A stretch of DNA of 64,000 nucleotides from Stackebrandtia nassauensis DSM 44728 (GTDB lineage: Bacteria > Actinomycetota > Actinomycetes > Mycobacteriales > Micromonosporaceae): contig NC_013947.1 of the NCBI RefSeq assembly GCF_000024545.1, positions 4,650,001-4,714,000 of the forward strand. The letters are read 5' to 3'. The notes below the pieces were generated by a model. The model saw only the letters and a list, made by a program, of their open reading frames with translations, was not told the DNA's origin and did not search any database. Positions 24,011 to 32,570 of the stretch are shown here, in pieces. How positions within the stretch are numbered: the stretch's first letter is position 1; every line of letters begins with the position of its first letter. The position numbers and the translations under genes are program-made.

Positions 24011-24334
24011 TTATGCCCATTTCGGTTTACTTCGAGGCGGAATCCCGCGCGGGGCCCCCATGCCGTCGCGCTGAACGATGCCCGCGGGCTTGTCCGTGCG
24101 CGACTTGAGAGCGGTGTTGGCGGTGGTGGTCTGGACGGAGTCGTGGCCCAGCAGAACGATGCGCTCGGCTGTGGACAGACTGGTCCCCTGGTGCATTGCG
24201 TTGGCGGGGCAGGCATTGGCCACCCGCGAAACGACGGCGAAGGCGGATCCGGCCATACCGCGACTACGGAATGTGGACACAGCGATGGGCTGGAAGCTCG
24301 CTTCTCCGCGATACCAGTTCTTGTTGATCTTCAC
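24011..24334 (-). CDS. Upstream reading frame in the whiB7 leader (107 codons)
   Basis: A GTG at 24334 has a full AGGAGG 8 nt upstream, much stronger than the whiB7 site. The frame (MKINKNWYRGEASFQP...) ends at 24011, 19 nt before the attenuator stem. whiB7 genes are known to be preceded by an upstream ORF whose translation sets attenuation. This one is long for such a leader, and the peptide has no recognised domain. It could be a true regulatory uORF or a small protein gene. Confidence 0.6.
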   Translation of the reverse strand: MKINKNWYRGEASFQPIAVSTFRSRGMAGSAFAVVSRVANACPANAMHQGTSLSTAERIVLLGHDSVQTTTANTALKSRTDKPAGIVQRDGMGAPRGIPPRSKPKWA

Positions 24335-24431
24335 TGCGCTCACCTCCTCATCTCGTGGTCCGAAACCCGTCACTCCGACGGCGGTTGCCAGGCTATGCCC
24401 GGCCTCGGGGGATCCGCAACTGATTATTTGG

Positions 24432-24455
24432 GCTTTTCCAAAAAATCTTGGAAGC
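24432..24455. promoter_or_regulatory. AT-rich inverted repeat between uvrD2 and the whiB7 leader
   Basis: GCTTTTCCAA and TTGGAAGC flank AAAATC. It lies 27-50 nt beyond the uvrD2 stop and about 100 nt before the uORF start. As RNA it could be a weak uvrD2 terminator. As DNA, its A/T run fits the AT-rich element WhiB7 uses at its own promoter. I cannot separate the two. Confidence 0.45.
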
Positions 24456-24481
24456 TGTCCATTCAGTTGATCCGGCACCGG

Positions 24482-26593
24482 CTATTCAGCCGTATCTTCG
24501 GTGGGTCCCTGTGGCTCTTCACCGGCCACAAGGGCCAGTACCGCCGCTCCGTACTCTTCCAGCTTACGCGCTCCGATCCCGGCGATCGACACCAGCTCGC
24601 TGTCGGACTTCGGACACCGCTCGGCGATCGCCGTCAGCGTCACGTCCGTGAACACGACATAGGCCGGGACACCGGCGCGGGTCGCGGTCTCCTTTCGCCA
24701 CTGTCGCAAGCGTTCGAACAGCTCTTCGTCCATATTCGAGGGACAGCCCTCGCAGCGGCCGAGTTTGCGGGAGCGGCCGTCGGACAATGTGGCCCCGCAT
24801 ACCCGGCATATCGACCGGGACGAGGAGCGTTTCTTCTTGGTCTTCGGTTTGGGCGCGGGCCCGCCGACCGGTCCGGCGAAACCCAGTCCGGCCAGGAACG
24901 AACTGGCCTCGCGGGGACGGCCGCCGCTGGCGCGCGACAGGCCGTAGGACAGGAACAGTTGTCGCCGGGCCCGGGTGATGCCGACGTACAGAAGCCGCCG
25001 CTCCTCCTCCTGCTGCGCCCGGGTGCGGGCGCGGGAGGTGGGCAGCGTGCCCTCGGCCAGCCCCACCAGGAACACCGCGTCCCACTCCAGGCCCTTGGCG
25101 GAGTGCAGCGAGGCCAGCGTGACGCCCTCCATGGACGGCGCGTGCTGGGCGGCGGCGCGGCGGCCCAGTTCCTCGACGAATTCGCCCAGGCTCAGCTCGG
25201 CGTGGTCTTCGGCCAGCCGCACCAGCGCGGCCACCGCCTCGTGCCGTTCCCGGGCGGCGCCGCCGGTGGGCGGCGCGTCGGCGCGCCAGCCGATGGCGTC
25301 CATGGCGGTGGCGACGGTCAACGGCAACGGCAGCGAGCCGTCGTCGGTGTGGGTGGCCTGCCGCAGCGCCACGATCGCCGAGCGGATCTCGGCGCGTTGG
25401 AAGAACCGTTCCGCCCCGGCCACCACGGTGGGCACGCCGACGTCGTCCAGGGCCGACTCGTAGGCCTCGGACTGGGCGTTGGTGCGGTACAGCACCGCGA
25501 TCTCGCTGGCGGGCACGCCCTGGCCGATCAGCCGGGCGCAGCGGTCGGCCACGGCGGCGGCCTCGGCAGCCTCGTCGGGGTAGGTGTCGAAGGACGGTTT
25601 GGGCCCGTCGGCGCGCTGGCCGATGAGTTGCAGCCGCAGCTTCGACTCGCCGCCGCCCGCCGCGGCGATGACGTCGTTGGCCAGCGCCACCACCTGCGGG
25701 GTGGAGCGGTAGTCGCGCACCAGCCGCACCACGTGGGCCTCGGGGAACCGGCGGGTGAAGTTCACGAGGTACCGCGAGGTGGCCCCGTTGAAGGTGTAGA
25801 TGGTCTGGCTGGCGTCACCGACGACGGTCAGGTCGTCGCGCTCGCCCAGCCACGCGTCCAGCAGCCGCTGCTGCAACGGGTTGACGTCCTGATACTCGTC
25901 GACGACGAACAGCCGGTACTGCGACCGGATCTGTTCGGCGATGTCGGGGTTCTCCTCCAGCGCGGTGGCGGTGTGGCCCAACAGGTCGGCGAAGTCCATC
26001 ACCTTGGCGCGCTTCTTGGCCTCCAGGTAGGCGGCGTAGGCCTTGGCGACGTCGGAGGCGTCCATGGGCGGGATCCGGTCGGCCTTGGCGATGGCGGCGG
26101 GGTACTCGTCGGGGGTGATGAGGCAGGCCTGCGCCCAGTCCAGTTCGCTGGCGAGGTCGCGGTTCTTGGTCTTGTCCATCCGGGTGATCCCGGCGCGGGC
26201 GGCGGCGATGGACACGAACTTCCAGGTCGAGTCGAGCAGCTCGGGCAGTTCGCCGCCGAACAGCCGGGGCCCGAAGTAGCGCAGCTGCCGCAGCGCGGCG
26301 GCGTGGAAGGTGCGGGCGTTGACGCCGGTGACCCCGAGGTCGCGCAGCCGGTCCCGCAGTTCCCCGGCGGCGCGGGCGGTGAAGGTGACGGCCAGGACGT
26401 GTTGTCCGCGCAGGTCGCCTCGCCGCACCCGGTAGGCGATCCGGTGGGTGACGGCGCGGGTCTTGCCGGTTCCGGCTCCGGCCAGGATGCACACGGGACC
26501 GGCGTCGGCGGACACCGCGGCGGCCTGTTCGTCGTCCAGTCCGGACAGGACTTCACGGAGGCGTTCGGTCGTCACGGTCAACCATGCTCTCAC
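24482..26593 (-). CDS. uvrD2: UvrD2-type DNA helicase with tetracysteine and HRDC domain
   Basis: This is a 703-residue superfamily 1A helicase: Walker A GAGTGKT (39-45), TFTARAAGELRDR (Ia), VVDEYQD (II), GDASQTIYTFNGA (III), RDYRSTP (IV), LHSAKGLEWD (V), LYVGITRARR (VI). After the motor come four cysteines (596, 599, 614, 617) and an HRDC domain to about 695, the layout described for mycobacterial UvrD2. It unwinds DNA 3'-5' in repair. A second GTG at 26575 may be the real start. Confidence 0.92.
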   Translation of the reverse strand: MRAWLTVTTERLREVLSGLDDEQAAAVSADAGPVCILAGAGTGKTRAVTHRIAYRVRRGDLRGQHVLAVTFTARAAGELRDRLRDLGVTGVNARTFHAAALRQLRYFGPRLFGGELPELLDSTWKFVSIAAARAGITRMDKTKNRDLASELDWAQACLITPDEYPAAIAKADRIPPMDASDVAKAYAAYLEAKKRAKVMDFADLLGHTATALEENPDIAEQIRSQYRLFVVDEYQDVNPLQQRLLDAWLGERDDLTVVGDASQTIYTFNGATSRYLVNFTRRFPEAHVVRLVRDYRSTPQVVALANDVIAAAGGGESKLRLQLIGQRADGPKPSFDTYPDEAAEAAAVADRCARLIGQGVPASEIAVLYRTNAQSEAYESALDDVGVPTVVAGAERFFQRAEIRSAIVALRQATHTDDGSLPLPLTVATAMDAIGWRADAPPTGGAARERHEAVAALVRLAEDHAELSLGEFVEELGRRAAAQHAPSMEGVTLASLHSAKGLEWDAVFLVGLAEGTLPTSRARTRAQQEEERRLLYVGITRARRQLFLSYGLSRASGGRPREASSFLAGLGFAGPVGGPAPKPKTKKKRSSSRSICRVCGATLSDGRSRKLGRCEGCPSNMDEELFERLRQWRKETATRAGVPAYVVFTDVTLTAIAERCPKSDSELVSIAGIGARKLEEYGAAVLALVAGEEPQGPTEDTAE

Positions 26594-26647
26594 CGCCGTA
26601 CGACGTCGAACACGCCAGGCGGCGTCGAGCCAACGATGTGCTGGTCG

Positions 26648-27757
26648 CTACTTGACGGACGGGTCGACGAATGGCGGCTTCACGACTTTGACCGGAAGTC
26701 GCCGCCCCCGCACGTCCACCTCGAGCTCGGCGCCCTCGGCGAGTTCGGCGGCGGTGTCCAGCAGCGCCAGCGCGATGCCGACCTTCTTCGTCGGCGAGAA
26801 GGTCCCACTGGTGGTCACGCCCACGACGGTCTCTCCGGACAGGACGTTCATGTCGGCGCGCGGGATGCCGCGGCCGGTGGCCTCCAGGCCCCACAGCCGC
26901 CGCGCCGGTCCGGCGGCCTTCTCCGCCGCCAGCGGCTCCTTGCCCCAGAAGGCGTCCTTCTTCCAGCCGACGGCCCAGCCCGCGCGGGCCTGGACCGGGG
27001 TGATGTCGAGCGACAGTTCGTGGCCGTGCAGCGGGTAGCCCATCTCGGTGCGCAGCGTGTCGCGGGCGCCCAGTCCGGCGGGCCGGATGTCGTAGGCGAC
27101 TCCGGCGGTGAGGATCTCGTCCCAGGCGGCGACGGCCGCGGCGGCGGGGATGACCAGTTCGTAGCCGTGTTCGCCGGTGTAGCCGGTGCGGCACACGATG
27201 ACCGTCGCCCCGCCCACGTGGCCCTCGTCGAAGGACATGTAGGAGTGCTCGGTCGGCAGGCCCAGCGCCTTGAGGACCTCGGTCGACTTGGGGCCCTGGA
27301 CGGCCAGCACCGCGTAGTCGGTGTGCTGGTTGGTCACGGTGACGCCCTCGGGCGCGGCGGCGGCCAGCCGGGCGGCCACCTCGGCGTTGTTGGCGGCGTT
27401 GGGGACCAGGAACACCCGGTCGGGGCCGTACAGGTAGGCGATCATGTCGTCGACGACGCCACCTGCGGGGTCACAGCACAATGTGTACTGTGCCTTGCCG
27501 GGGCTGATCTTGCCCAGGTCGTTGCTGAGACAGGAGTTGACGAAGTCGGCCGCCCCGGGGCCGGTGATGTCCACTTTGCCCAGGTGTGAGACGTCGAACA
27601 CACCGACCTGTTCGCGCACCGCGGTGTGCTCAGCGACCACGCCGCCGCCGGAGTACTCCAGCGGCATGTCCCAGCCGCCGAACTCCGCGAACTTGGCGCC
27701 CGCGGCCTCATGACGGGCGTGCAACGGCGACCGCAGTGATTCAGACGTCGATGTCAT
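26648..27757 (-). CDS. gcvT: Glycine cleavage system T protein (aminomethyltransferase)
   Basis: The 369-residue protein matches GcvT throughout: [45 protein letters not shown], the catalytic-Asp region [21 protein letters not shown], and a C-terminal beta-barrel ([18 protein letters not shown]). It transfers the aminomethyl carbon from lipoylated H protein to tetrahydrofolate. gcvP and gcvH are not in the window. It is divergent from the aminopeptidase gene. Confidence 0.95.
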   Translation of the reverse strand: MTSTSESLRSPLHARHEAAGAKFAEFGGWDMPLEYSGGGVVAEHTAVREQVGVFDVSHLGKVDITGPGAADFVNSCLSNDLGKISPGKAQYTLCCDPAGGVVDDMIAYLYGPDRVFLVPNAANNAEVAARLAAAAPEGVTVTNQHTDYAVLAVQGPKSTEVLKALGLPTEHSYMSFDEGHVGGATVIVCRTGYTGEHGYELVIPAAAAVAAWDEILTAGVAYDIRPAGLGARDTLRTEMGYPLHGHELSLDITPVQARAGWAVGWKKDAFWGKEPLAAEKAAGPARRLWGLEATGRGIPRADMNVLSGETVVGVTTSGTFSPTKKVGIALALLDTAAELAEGAELEVDVRGRRLPVKVVKPPFVDPSVK

Positions 27758-27846
27758 GTGCGAAACCTATCGCGCCCAAAACGGCCGCGTACCATCGGCT
27801 GGTCAGCTTGAGCAGTGTGCCTCACCACGCTACAAAGGAGTTTCGC

Positions 27847-29319
27847 GTGACCCGCCTTATCGCCTCGGCCGTCGATCCGGCCACCTTGGACGTCGACGTG
27901 CTGGTCGTCGGAGTCCACTCCGGGGATGACGGACCGTTCCTGGCGCCGGGCGCCGAGACCGTCTCCACCGCCTGGAGCGACCTGACCGAGACCCTGGAAC
28001 TGTTGGGGGCCAAGGGTTCGGCGGGCAGCGTCTCCAAGCTGCCCTCGGGTGGACGCGTCGCGGCCAAATTGCTGGTGGCCGTCGGCCTGGGTGAACCGGA
28101 CGAGAACGGCAGCGTCGACGACGAGACGCTGCGCCGCGCCGCCGGTGTCGCCGCACGCGCCGCGGTGGGCCGCGAGTCGCTGGCCTTCGCGCTGCGCGCC
28201 GACGCCGAACTCCTGGCCACCGGCGCGATCCTGGGCGCCTACCAGTTCGACGGGTACAAAAGCGACGATCCCGACCGCAAGGAGCCGGTCGCGTCGATCA
28301 CCGTCGCCGGGCCCGACGCCCAACTGGAGCGGGCCGGGTCGATCGCCGCGGGTGTGACCGCGGCCCGTGACTGGGTCAACACCCCCGCCAACCTGCTGCG
28401 TCCGCCGGACCTGGCCGCCGACGTCGAGCGCCGCGCCACCGAGGCCGGGCTGGGCGTCGAGGTGCTGGACGAACACGCCCTGACCGAGGGCGGCTACGGC
28501 GGCATCCTCGCGGTGGGCATGGGTTCGGCCGCCAAACCGCGACTGGTGCGGCTGACCTGGCGGCCGGAAGGTGCCAGTAAGCACGTGGCGCTGGTCGGCA
28601 AGGGCATCACCTTCGACACCGGCGGCATCTCGATCAAACCCGCCAACGGCATGTGGGACATGAAGGGCGACATGGCCGGTGCGGCCGCCGTCGCCGGGAC
28701 CATGCTGGCCGTGGCGGCCCTGAAACCGGCCGTCAACGTGACCGCCTACCTGGCGCTGGCCGAGAACATGCCCTCCGGCGACGCCTACCGTCCCGGCGAC
28801 GTCGTCACCATCTACGGCGGCAAGACCGTCGAGGTCCTCAATACCGACGCCGAGGGCCGGATGGTGCTGGCCGACGCCCTGGTGCGGGCCGCCGAAGACG
28901 AGCCGGACGTCCTGTACGACACCGCGACCCTGACCGGCGGTCAGGTCATCGCGCTGGGCAAGCGCACCGCCGGGATCATGGGCACCGACGAGGAGTGCGA
29001 GCGGGTCAGGGCCGCCGGTGAGAAGGTCGGCGAGCCGGGCTGGCCGATGCCGCTGCCCGAGGAGATCAAGAAGACGATGGAGTCGCCCATCGCCGACATC
29101 AAGCAGGTGTCGGCCAACATGGAGCGTTCCGGTCACATGCTGCAGGGCGGGATCTTCCTGGCGAAGTTCGTGCCCGAGGACCTGCCCTGGGCCCACATCG
29201 ACATCGCCGGGCCGGGCGACCACTCCGGCGACGCCTACGGGTACACCGTCTCGGGCGGCACCGGCCGTCCGGTGCGGACGCTGGTGGAGTTGGTCGAGGA
29301 GCACGCCCGCCGGGACTAA
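27847..29319 (+). CDS. pepA: Leucyl aminopeptidase (M17)
   Basis: The GTG at 27847 is preceded by AAAGGAG at suitable spacing and gives a 490-residue protein. The C-terminal catalytic domain shows VGKGITFDTGGISIKP (metal-binding Lys and Asp), MKGDMAGAAAV, and the M17 signature NTDAEGRMVLADAL with TATLTGG. It binds two metal ions and removes N-terminal residues from peptides in the cytoplasm; the family forms hexamers. The frame extends upstream but those residues are antisense to gcvT. Confidence 0.95.
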   Translation: MTRLIASAVDPATLDVDVLVVGVHSGDDGPFLAPGAETVSTAWSDLTETLELLGAKGSAGSVSKLPSGGRVAAKLLVAVGLGEPDENGSVDDETLRRAAGVAARAAVGRESLAFALRADAELLATGAILGAYQFDGYKSDDPDRKEPVASITVAGPDAQLERAGSIAAGVTAARDWVNTPANLLRPPDLAADVERRATEAGLGVEVLDEHALTEGGYGGILAVGMGSAAKPRLVRLTWRPEGASKHVALVGKGITFDTGGISIKPANGMWDMKGDMAGAAAVAGTMLAVAALKPAVNVTAYLALAENMPSGDAYRPGDVVTIYGGKTVEVLNTDAEGRMVLADALVRAAEDEPDVLYDTATLTGGQVIALGKRTAGIMGTDEECERVRAAGEKVGEPGWPMPLPEEIKKTMESPIADIKQVSANMERSGHMLQGGIFLAKFVPEDLPWAHIDIAGPGDHSGDAYGYTVSGGTGRPVRTLVELVEEHARRD

Positions 29320-29727
29320 GTCCTTGCTGGCGGGGAACAGTCGCAGTGTCAGCGGACGTGAGTGGGTGCGAAGCTCCCACTCCGTCCGCTTGATCATGTC
29401 GTCGACCTCGCGGCCGGGCAGGACGGCGGCCCAGGTGCCGGGGAAGTCGCGATGTTTTAGGTTGAGCGGGTACGCCACCACCTTCGCGCGGGCCAGGCCG
29501 AGCAGTCGCAGCGTCATGATGACCGGGGTCCAGCACAGCGCGATGATCCACGCGCACACGTACACCACCGGCACGTAGAACACGATCCAGAAGATCGCGC
29601 AGAAGATCACCGCCGCCGGTTCGTCGACGGCCTCCAGGAATCCGCCCAGCGACAGCCGCCGGGGCCGAAAGGCGATCCGGCGGCGGCCCAGCCGCCACCG
29701 TCGCGCGTCACCACCGATCACGATCAC
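29320..29727 (-). CDS. Two-helix membrane protein with no stop of its own
   Basis: A GTG at 29727 with AGGAG at good spacing starts a plausible protein: basic N-terminus (RRWRLGRRRIAFRPRRLSLGG), two hydrophobic helices (about 38-60 and 62-80), then HRDFPGTWAAVLPGREVDDMIKRTEWEL. There is no stop near the end of the aminopeptidase gene; the frame runs antisense through all of it to 27754. In the next frame a TGA occurs at about 29349, so a late frameshift or lost stop is likely. The C-terminal limit given here is only the gene boundary. I do not recognise a family. Confidence 0.5.
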
Positions 29728-29858
29728 GTCGGGTACTCCTGTCAGCTGCCGAAACGTCTGCGGGTGTTGCGAGAATCCCCCGGTTCGGACAGTGATGCAT
29801 CGTGATTGCGTGCCATACCGCGACGAACGGCAGCTTGCGGCCGCTTACCGTGGGGGCC

Positions 29859-30626
29859 ATGTCCGAGATGGAACTGATGGCGTTGACCACCGCCGACGGG
29901 GTGCGGCTGGACGCGATGCACCTTCCCGGCGACCGGGAGCTGGCCATCGTGGTCGCGCACGGCTTCTCCGGCAGCTGGCGGCACGAACGCACCCGGCTGG
30001 TGTCGCGGCGGCTGCGGCGCTTCGGCGGGGTCGTGGGCTTCGACTTCCGGGGCCACGGCCGGTCCCGGGGCGTGTCGACCGTCGGCGATCTGGAGGTGTT
30101 CGACATCGCCGCGGCGGTGGCCTTCGCGCGTTCGCGCGGCTACCGGAAGGTCGCGGTGGTCGGGTTCTCCATGGGCGCGTCGGTGGCGGTGCGGCACGCG
30201 GGTCTGCACGGCGGGGTGGACGCGGTGGTGTCGGTCAGTGCCGCCGCGCACTGGTACTACCGGGGCACCCGGTCGATGCGGATGCTGCACCGCGCGATCG
30301 AGACGCCCTCGGGTCGCACGGTCAGCCGGTTCGCGTTGCGGACGCGGATCTCCTCGGGTGGCTGGGAGACGGTGCCGTTGACGCCCGAGGAGGCCGCGCC
30401 CAAGATCGCCCCGGTGCCGCTGTTGGTGGTGCACGGCGACGCCGACCGGTTCTTCCCGCTGCGGCACGCCTACGCGTTGTTCGACGCGGCCGCCGAGCCG
30501 AAGCAACTGTGGATCGAACACGGCATGGGCCACGCGACCTCGGGCACCGGGCCCCAACTGGTCAACCGCGTGGGTGACTGGCTGTCGAACAGTACGCGAA
30601 CCCCGGCTGTCCGACCACGGGCATAA
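29859..30626 (+). CDS. Alpha/beta hydrolase
   Basis: The product is 255 residues from the ATG at 29859 (MSEMELMALTTADGVRLDAM). It has the strand-turn VVAHGFSGSW, FDFRGHGRS, nucleophile elbow GFSMGAS, an Asp in VHGDADRFFP and a His in EHGMGHA. The fold and triad are clear; substrate is not. The motif style is that of serine aminopeptidase S33/BAAT-like hydrolases. The end is 10 nt before the next gene's start, so the two probably form an operon. Confidence 0.85.
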   Translation: MSEMELMALTTADGVRLDAMHLPGDRELAIVVAHGFSGSWRHERTRLVSRRLRRFGGVVGFDFRGHGRSRGVSTVGDLEVFDIAAAVAFARSRGYRKVAVVGFSMGASVAVRHAGLHGGVDAVVSVSAAAHWYYRGTRSMRMLHRAIETPSGRTVSRFALRTRISSGGWETVPLTPEEAAPKIAPVPLLVVHGDADRFFPLRHAYALFDAAAEPKQLWIEHGMGHATSGTGPQLVNRVGDWLSNSTRTPAVRPRA

Positions 30627-30636
30627 ACTGCCCGGC

Positions 30637-32373
30637 GTGTCGAGTCAAGGGACGTCCGGCTACGTCCAACCGTCTTTTGAGGATCTGGGCACCCCGCTGT
30701 CCGAAGTGACCTTCATGGTCGTCGATCTGGAGACGACCGGCGTGGCCTCCGACGCGTGCTCGATCACCGAGATCGGCGCGGTGAAGGTGCGCGGCGGCGA
30801 GGTGCTGGGCGAGTACGCCACCCTCGTCAACCCCGGCGAGGCCATCGACGCGCGCATCAGCGCCCTGACCGGCATCACCGACGCGATGGTCGCCGACGCC
30901 CCGGCCATCGAGGAAGTACTACCATCCTTTTTGGAGTTCGCGCGGGGCGCGGTGTGGGTGGCGCACAACGCGCCCTTCGACGTGGGTTTCCTGCGCAGCG
31001 CCTGCGCACAGGCCGAGCTGCCGTGGCCGAGGCCGCAGGTGGTGGACACCGTGGTCTTGGCGCGGCGGCTGGTGGACCGCAGCGAGGTCCCCAACAAGCG
31101 GCTGTCCACTCTGGCGCGGTACTTCGGTGCCCGGGTCAAGCCCAGCCACCGGGCCCTGGACGACGCTCGCGCCACTGTGGACGTCCTGCACGCGCTGCTG
31201 GAGCGGCTGGGCACCCACTACGTGCTCACCGACGAGGACCTCGCCGATTTCCAGCGCGTCATCCCGGCCGCCGAGCGCCGCAAGAAGCGGCATCTGGCCG
31301 AGGGGCTGCCGCACGCGCCGGGCGTGTACGTGTTCCGCGACGCCGAGGACCGTCCACTGTATGTGGGCACCTCGGTCGACCTGGCCGCCCGGGTGCGCGG
31401 TTACTTCTCCGCCGGGGAGACCCGCGGCAAGATGCGCGACATGTTGCGGCTGGCCGAGCGGGTCGAGGCCATCGAGTGCGCGCACCGGCTGGAGGCCGGG
31501 GTGCGGGAGGTGCGGCTCATCGGCGCCACCAAGCCACCGTTCAACCGGCGCTCCAAGTATCCGGAGCGGGTGCTGTGGCTGCGGTTGACGGCCGAGGCCT
31601 ATCCCCGGCTGTCGGTGGCCCGCACGCCGCCCGAGGCGGGCTCGGCCTGGCTGGGGCCGTTCACCTCGCAGCGTTCGGCCGAGTACGCCCGCGACGCGGT
31701 GCACGACGCGCTGCCGCTGCGGCAGTGCCGCACCCGGTTGTCGCCGCGCAAGGTCTCCTCGGCGTGCGCGCTGGCCGAGATGGGCTGCCCGGCCCCGTGT
31801 CAGTTGTCGATCGGCGTGGACGAGTACGGCAAGATCGCCGCGGGTTTCGCCGAGGCCGTCGCCGCCGACCCGGCCGCGATCGTGGATCCGCTGCTGGCGC
31901 GGATCGCGCAGTTGTCGGACGCGCACCGCTTCGAGGAGGCCGCCGAGGCGCGGTCGCGGCTGGCGGCGTTCCTGCGCGGCGTCAAGCGCACCCAGCGGGT
32001 GAGCGCGCTGGTGCGGATCGCGGAGCTGGTGGCGGCCAAACCCGCCGCCGGTGGTGGCTGGGAACTGGCGGTGGTGCGCCACGGGGTGTTGGCCGCGGCG
32101 GGTACCAGTCCGCCCCGCACCGATCCCATGCCCCTTGTGGACTCACTGCGCGCCGAATCCTCTACTGTGGTCCCCGACGCGGCCGTACTGGCCGCCTCCA
32201 GGCTCGGCGAGACCGAACTGATAGCCGATTGGCTGGAATCCGACGGGGTCCGATTGGTACACAGCGAATCCGGCTGGTGGCTGCCCGCGTCCGGGGCCGG
32301 GAAGTATCAGTCACTCCTGCGTCGGCTCAGTGCCGCTGACGCCGCACGGCGAGTAGAGTTTCAAATACCATAG
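30637..32373 (+). CDS. DEDDh 3'-5' exonuclease fused to UvrC-like GIY-YIG nuclease
   Basis: Residues about 20-190 are an epsilon-type DEDDh exonuclease: MVVDLETTGVASDACSITEIGAV, HNAPFDVGFL and HRALDDARAT. From about 225, APGVYVFRDAEDRPLYVGTSVDLAARVRGYF is a GIY-YIG domain of the UvrC/Cho type, followed by a Cys-containing region (CALAEMGCPAPCQL) and UvrB-contact-like helices. This two-nuclease fusion is widespread in actinobacteria and is probably involved in DNA repair. The GTG at 30637 gives a 578-residue protein. Confidence 0.9.
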   Translation: MSSQGTSGYVQPSFEDLGTPLSEVTFMVVDLETTGVASDACSITEIGAVKVRGGEVLGEYATLVNPGEAIDARISALTGITDAMVADAPAIEEVLPSFLEFARGAVWVAHNAPFDVGFLRSACAQAELPWPRPQVVDTVVLARRLVDRSEVPNKRLSTLARYFGARVKPSHRALDDARATVDVLHALLERLGTHYVLTDEDLADFQRVIPAAERRKKRHLAEGLPHAPGVYVFRDAEDRPLYVGTSVDLAARVRGYFSAGETRGKMRDMLRLAERVEAIECAHRLEAGVREVRLIGATKPPFNRRSKYPERVLWLRLTAEAYPRLSVARTPPEAGSAWLGPFTSQRSAEYARDAVHDALPLRQCRTRLSPRKVSSACALAEMGCPAPCQLSIGVDEYGKIAAGFAEAVAADPAAIVDPLLARIAQLSDAHRFEEAAEARSRLAAFLRGVKRTQRVSALVRIAELVAAKPAAGGGWELAVVRHGVLAAAGTSPPRTDPMPLVDSLRAESSTVVPDAAVLAASRLGETELIADWLESDGVRLVHSESGWWLPASGAGKYQSLLRRLSAADAARRVEFQIP

Positions 32374-32465
32374 TTAACATTCAGTCGGATAGGCGACACT
32401 TGGCTAGCCTTGAGGGTGACCTTCACCTGAAAGTAGAACGAAGCCGCCAAGAGAAAAGAAATATT

Positions 32466-32516
32466 GAGTGTCCCGCTCCATTGGTTTATCGCCAACAATA
32501 GGATCGGGACTCACTC
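32466..32516 (+). promoter_or_regulatory. Leader hairpin before the RelA/SpoT-like gene
   Basis: GAGTGTCCCG (32466-32475) can pair with CGGGACTCACTC (32505-32516) with a 2-nt bulge. It sits about 55 nt before the TTG start in a 197-nt gap. It could be the terminator of the upstream nuclease gene or a leader structure. Confidence 0.4.
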
Positions 32517-32570
32517 TCGTTTCAGCGCCGGCTCAGAAGTCCCGAGCCCCACGAATGTCGGAGGTGTCAA

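Noticed and set aside
24143-27589. A 1148-codon plus-strand open frame across uvrD2 and gcvT
   Set aside because: It is antisense to two clear genes with complete motifs. Its product is Gly/Arg/Val/Gln-rich low-complexity sequence typical of antisense frames in high-GC DNA.
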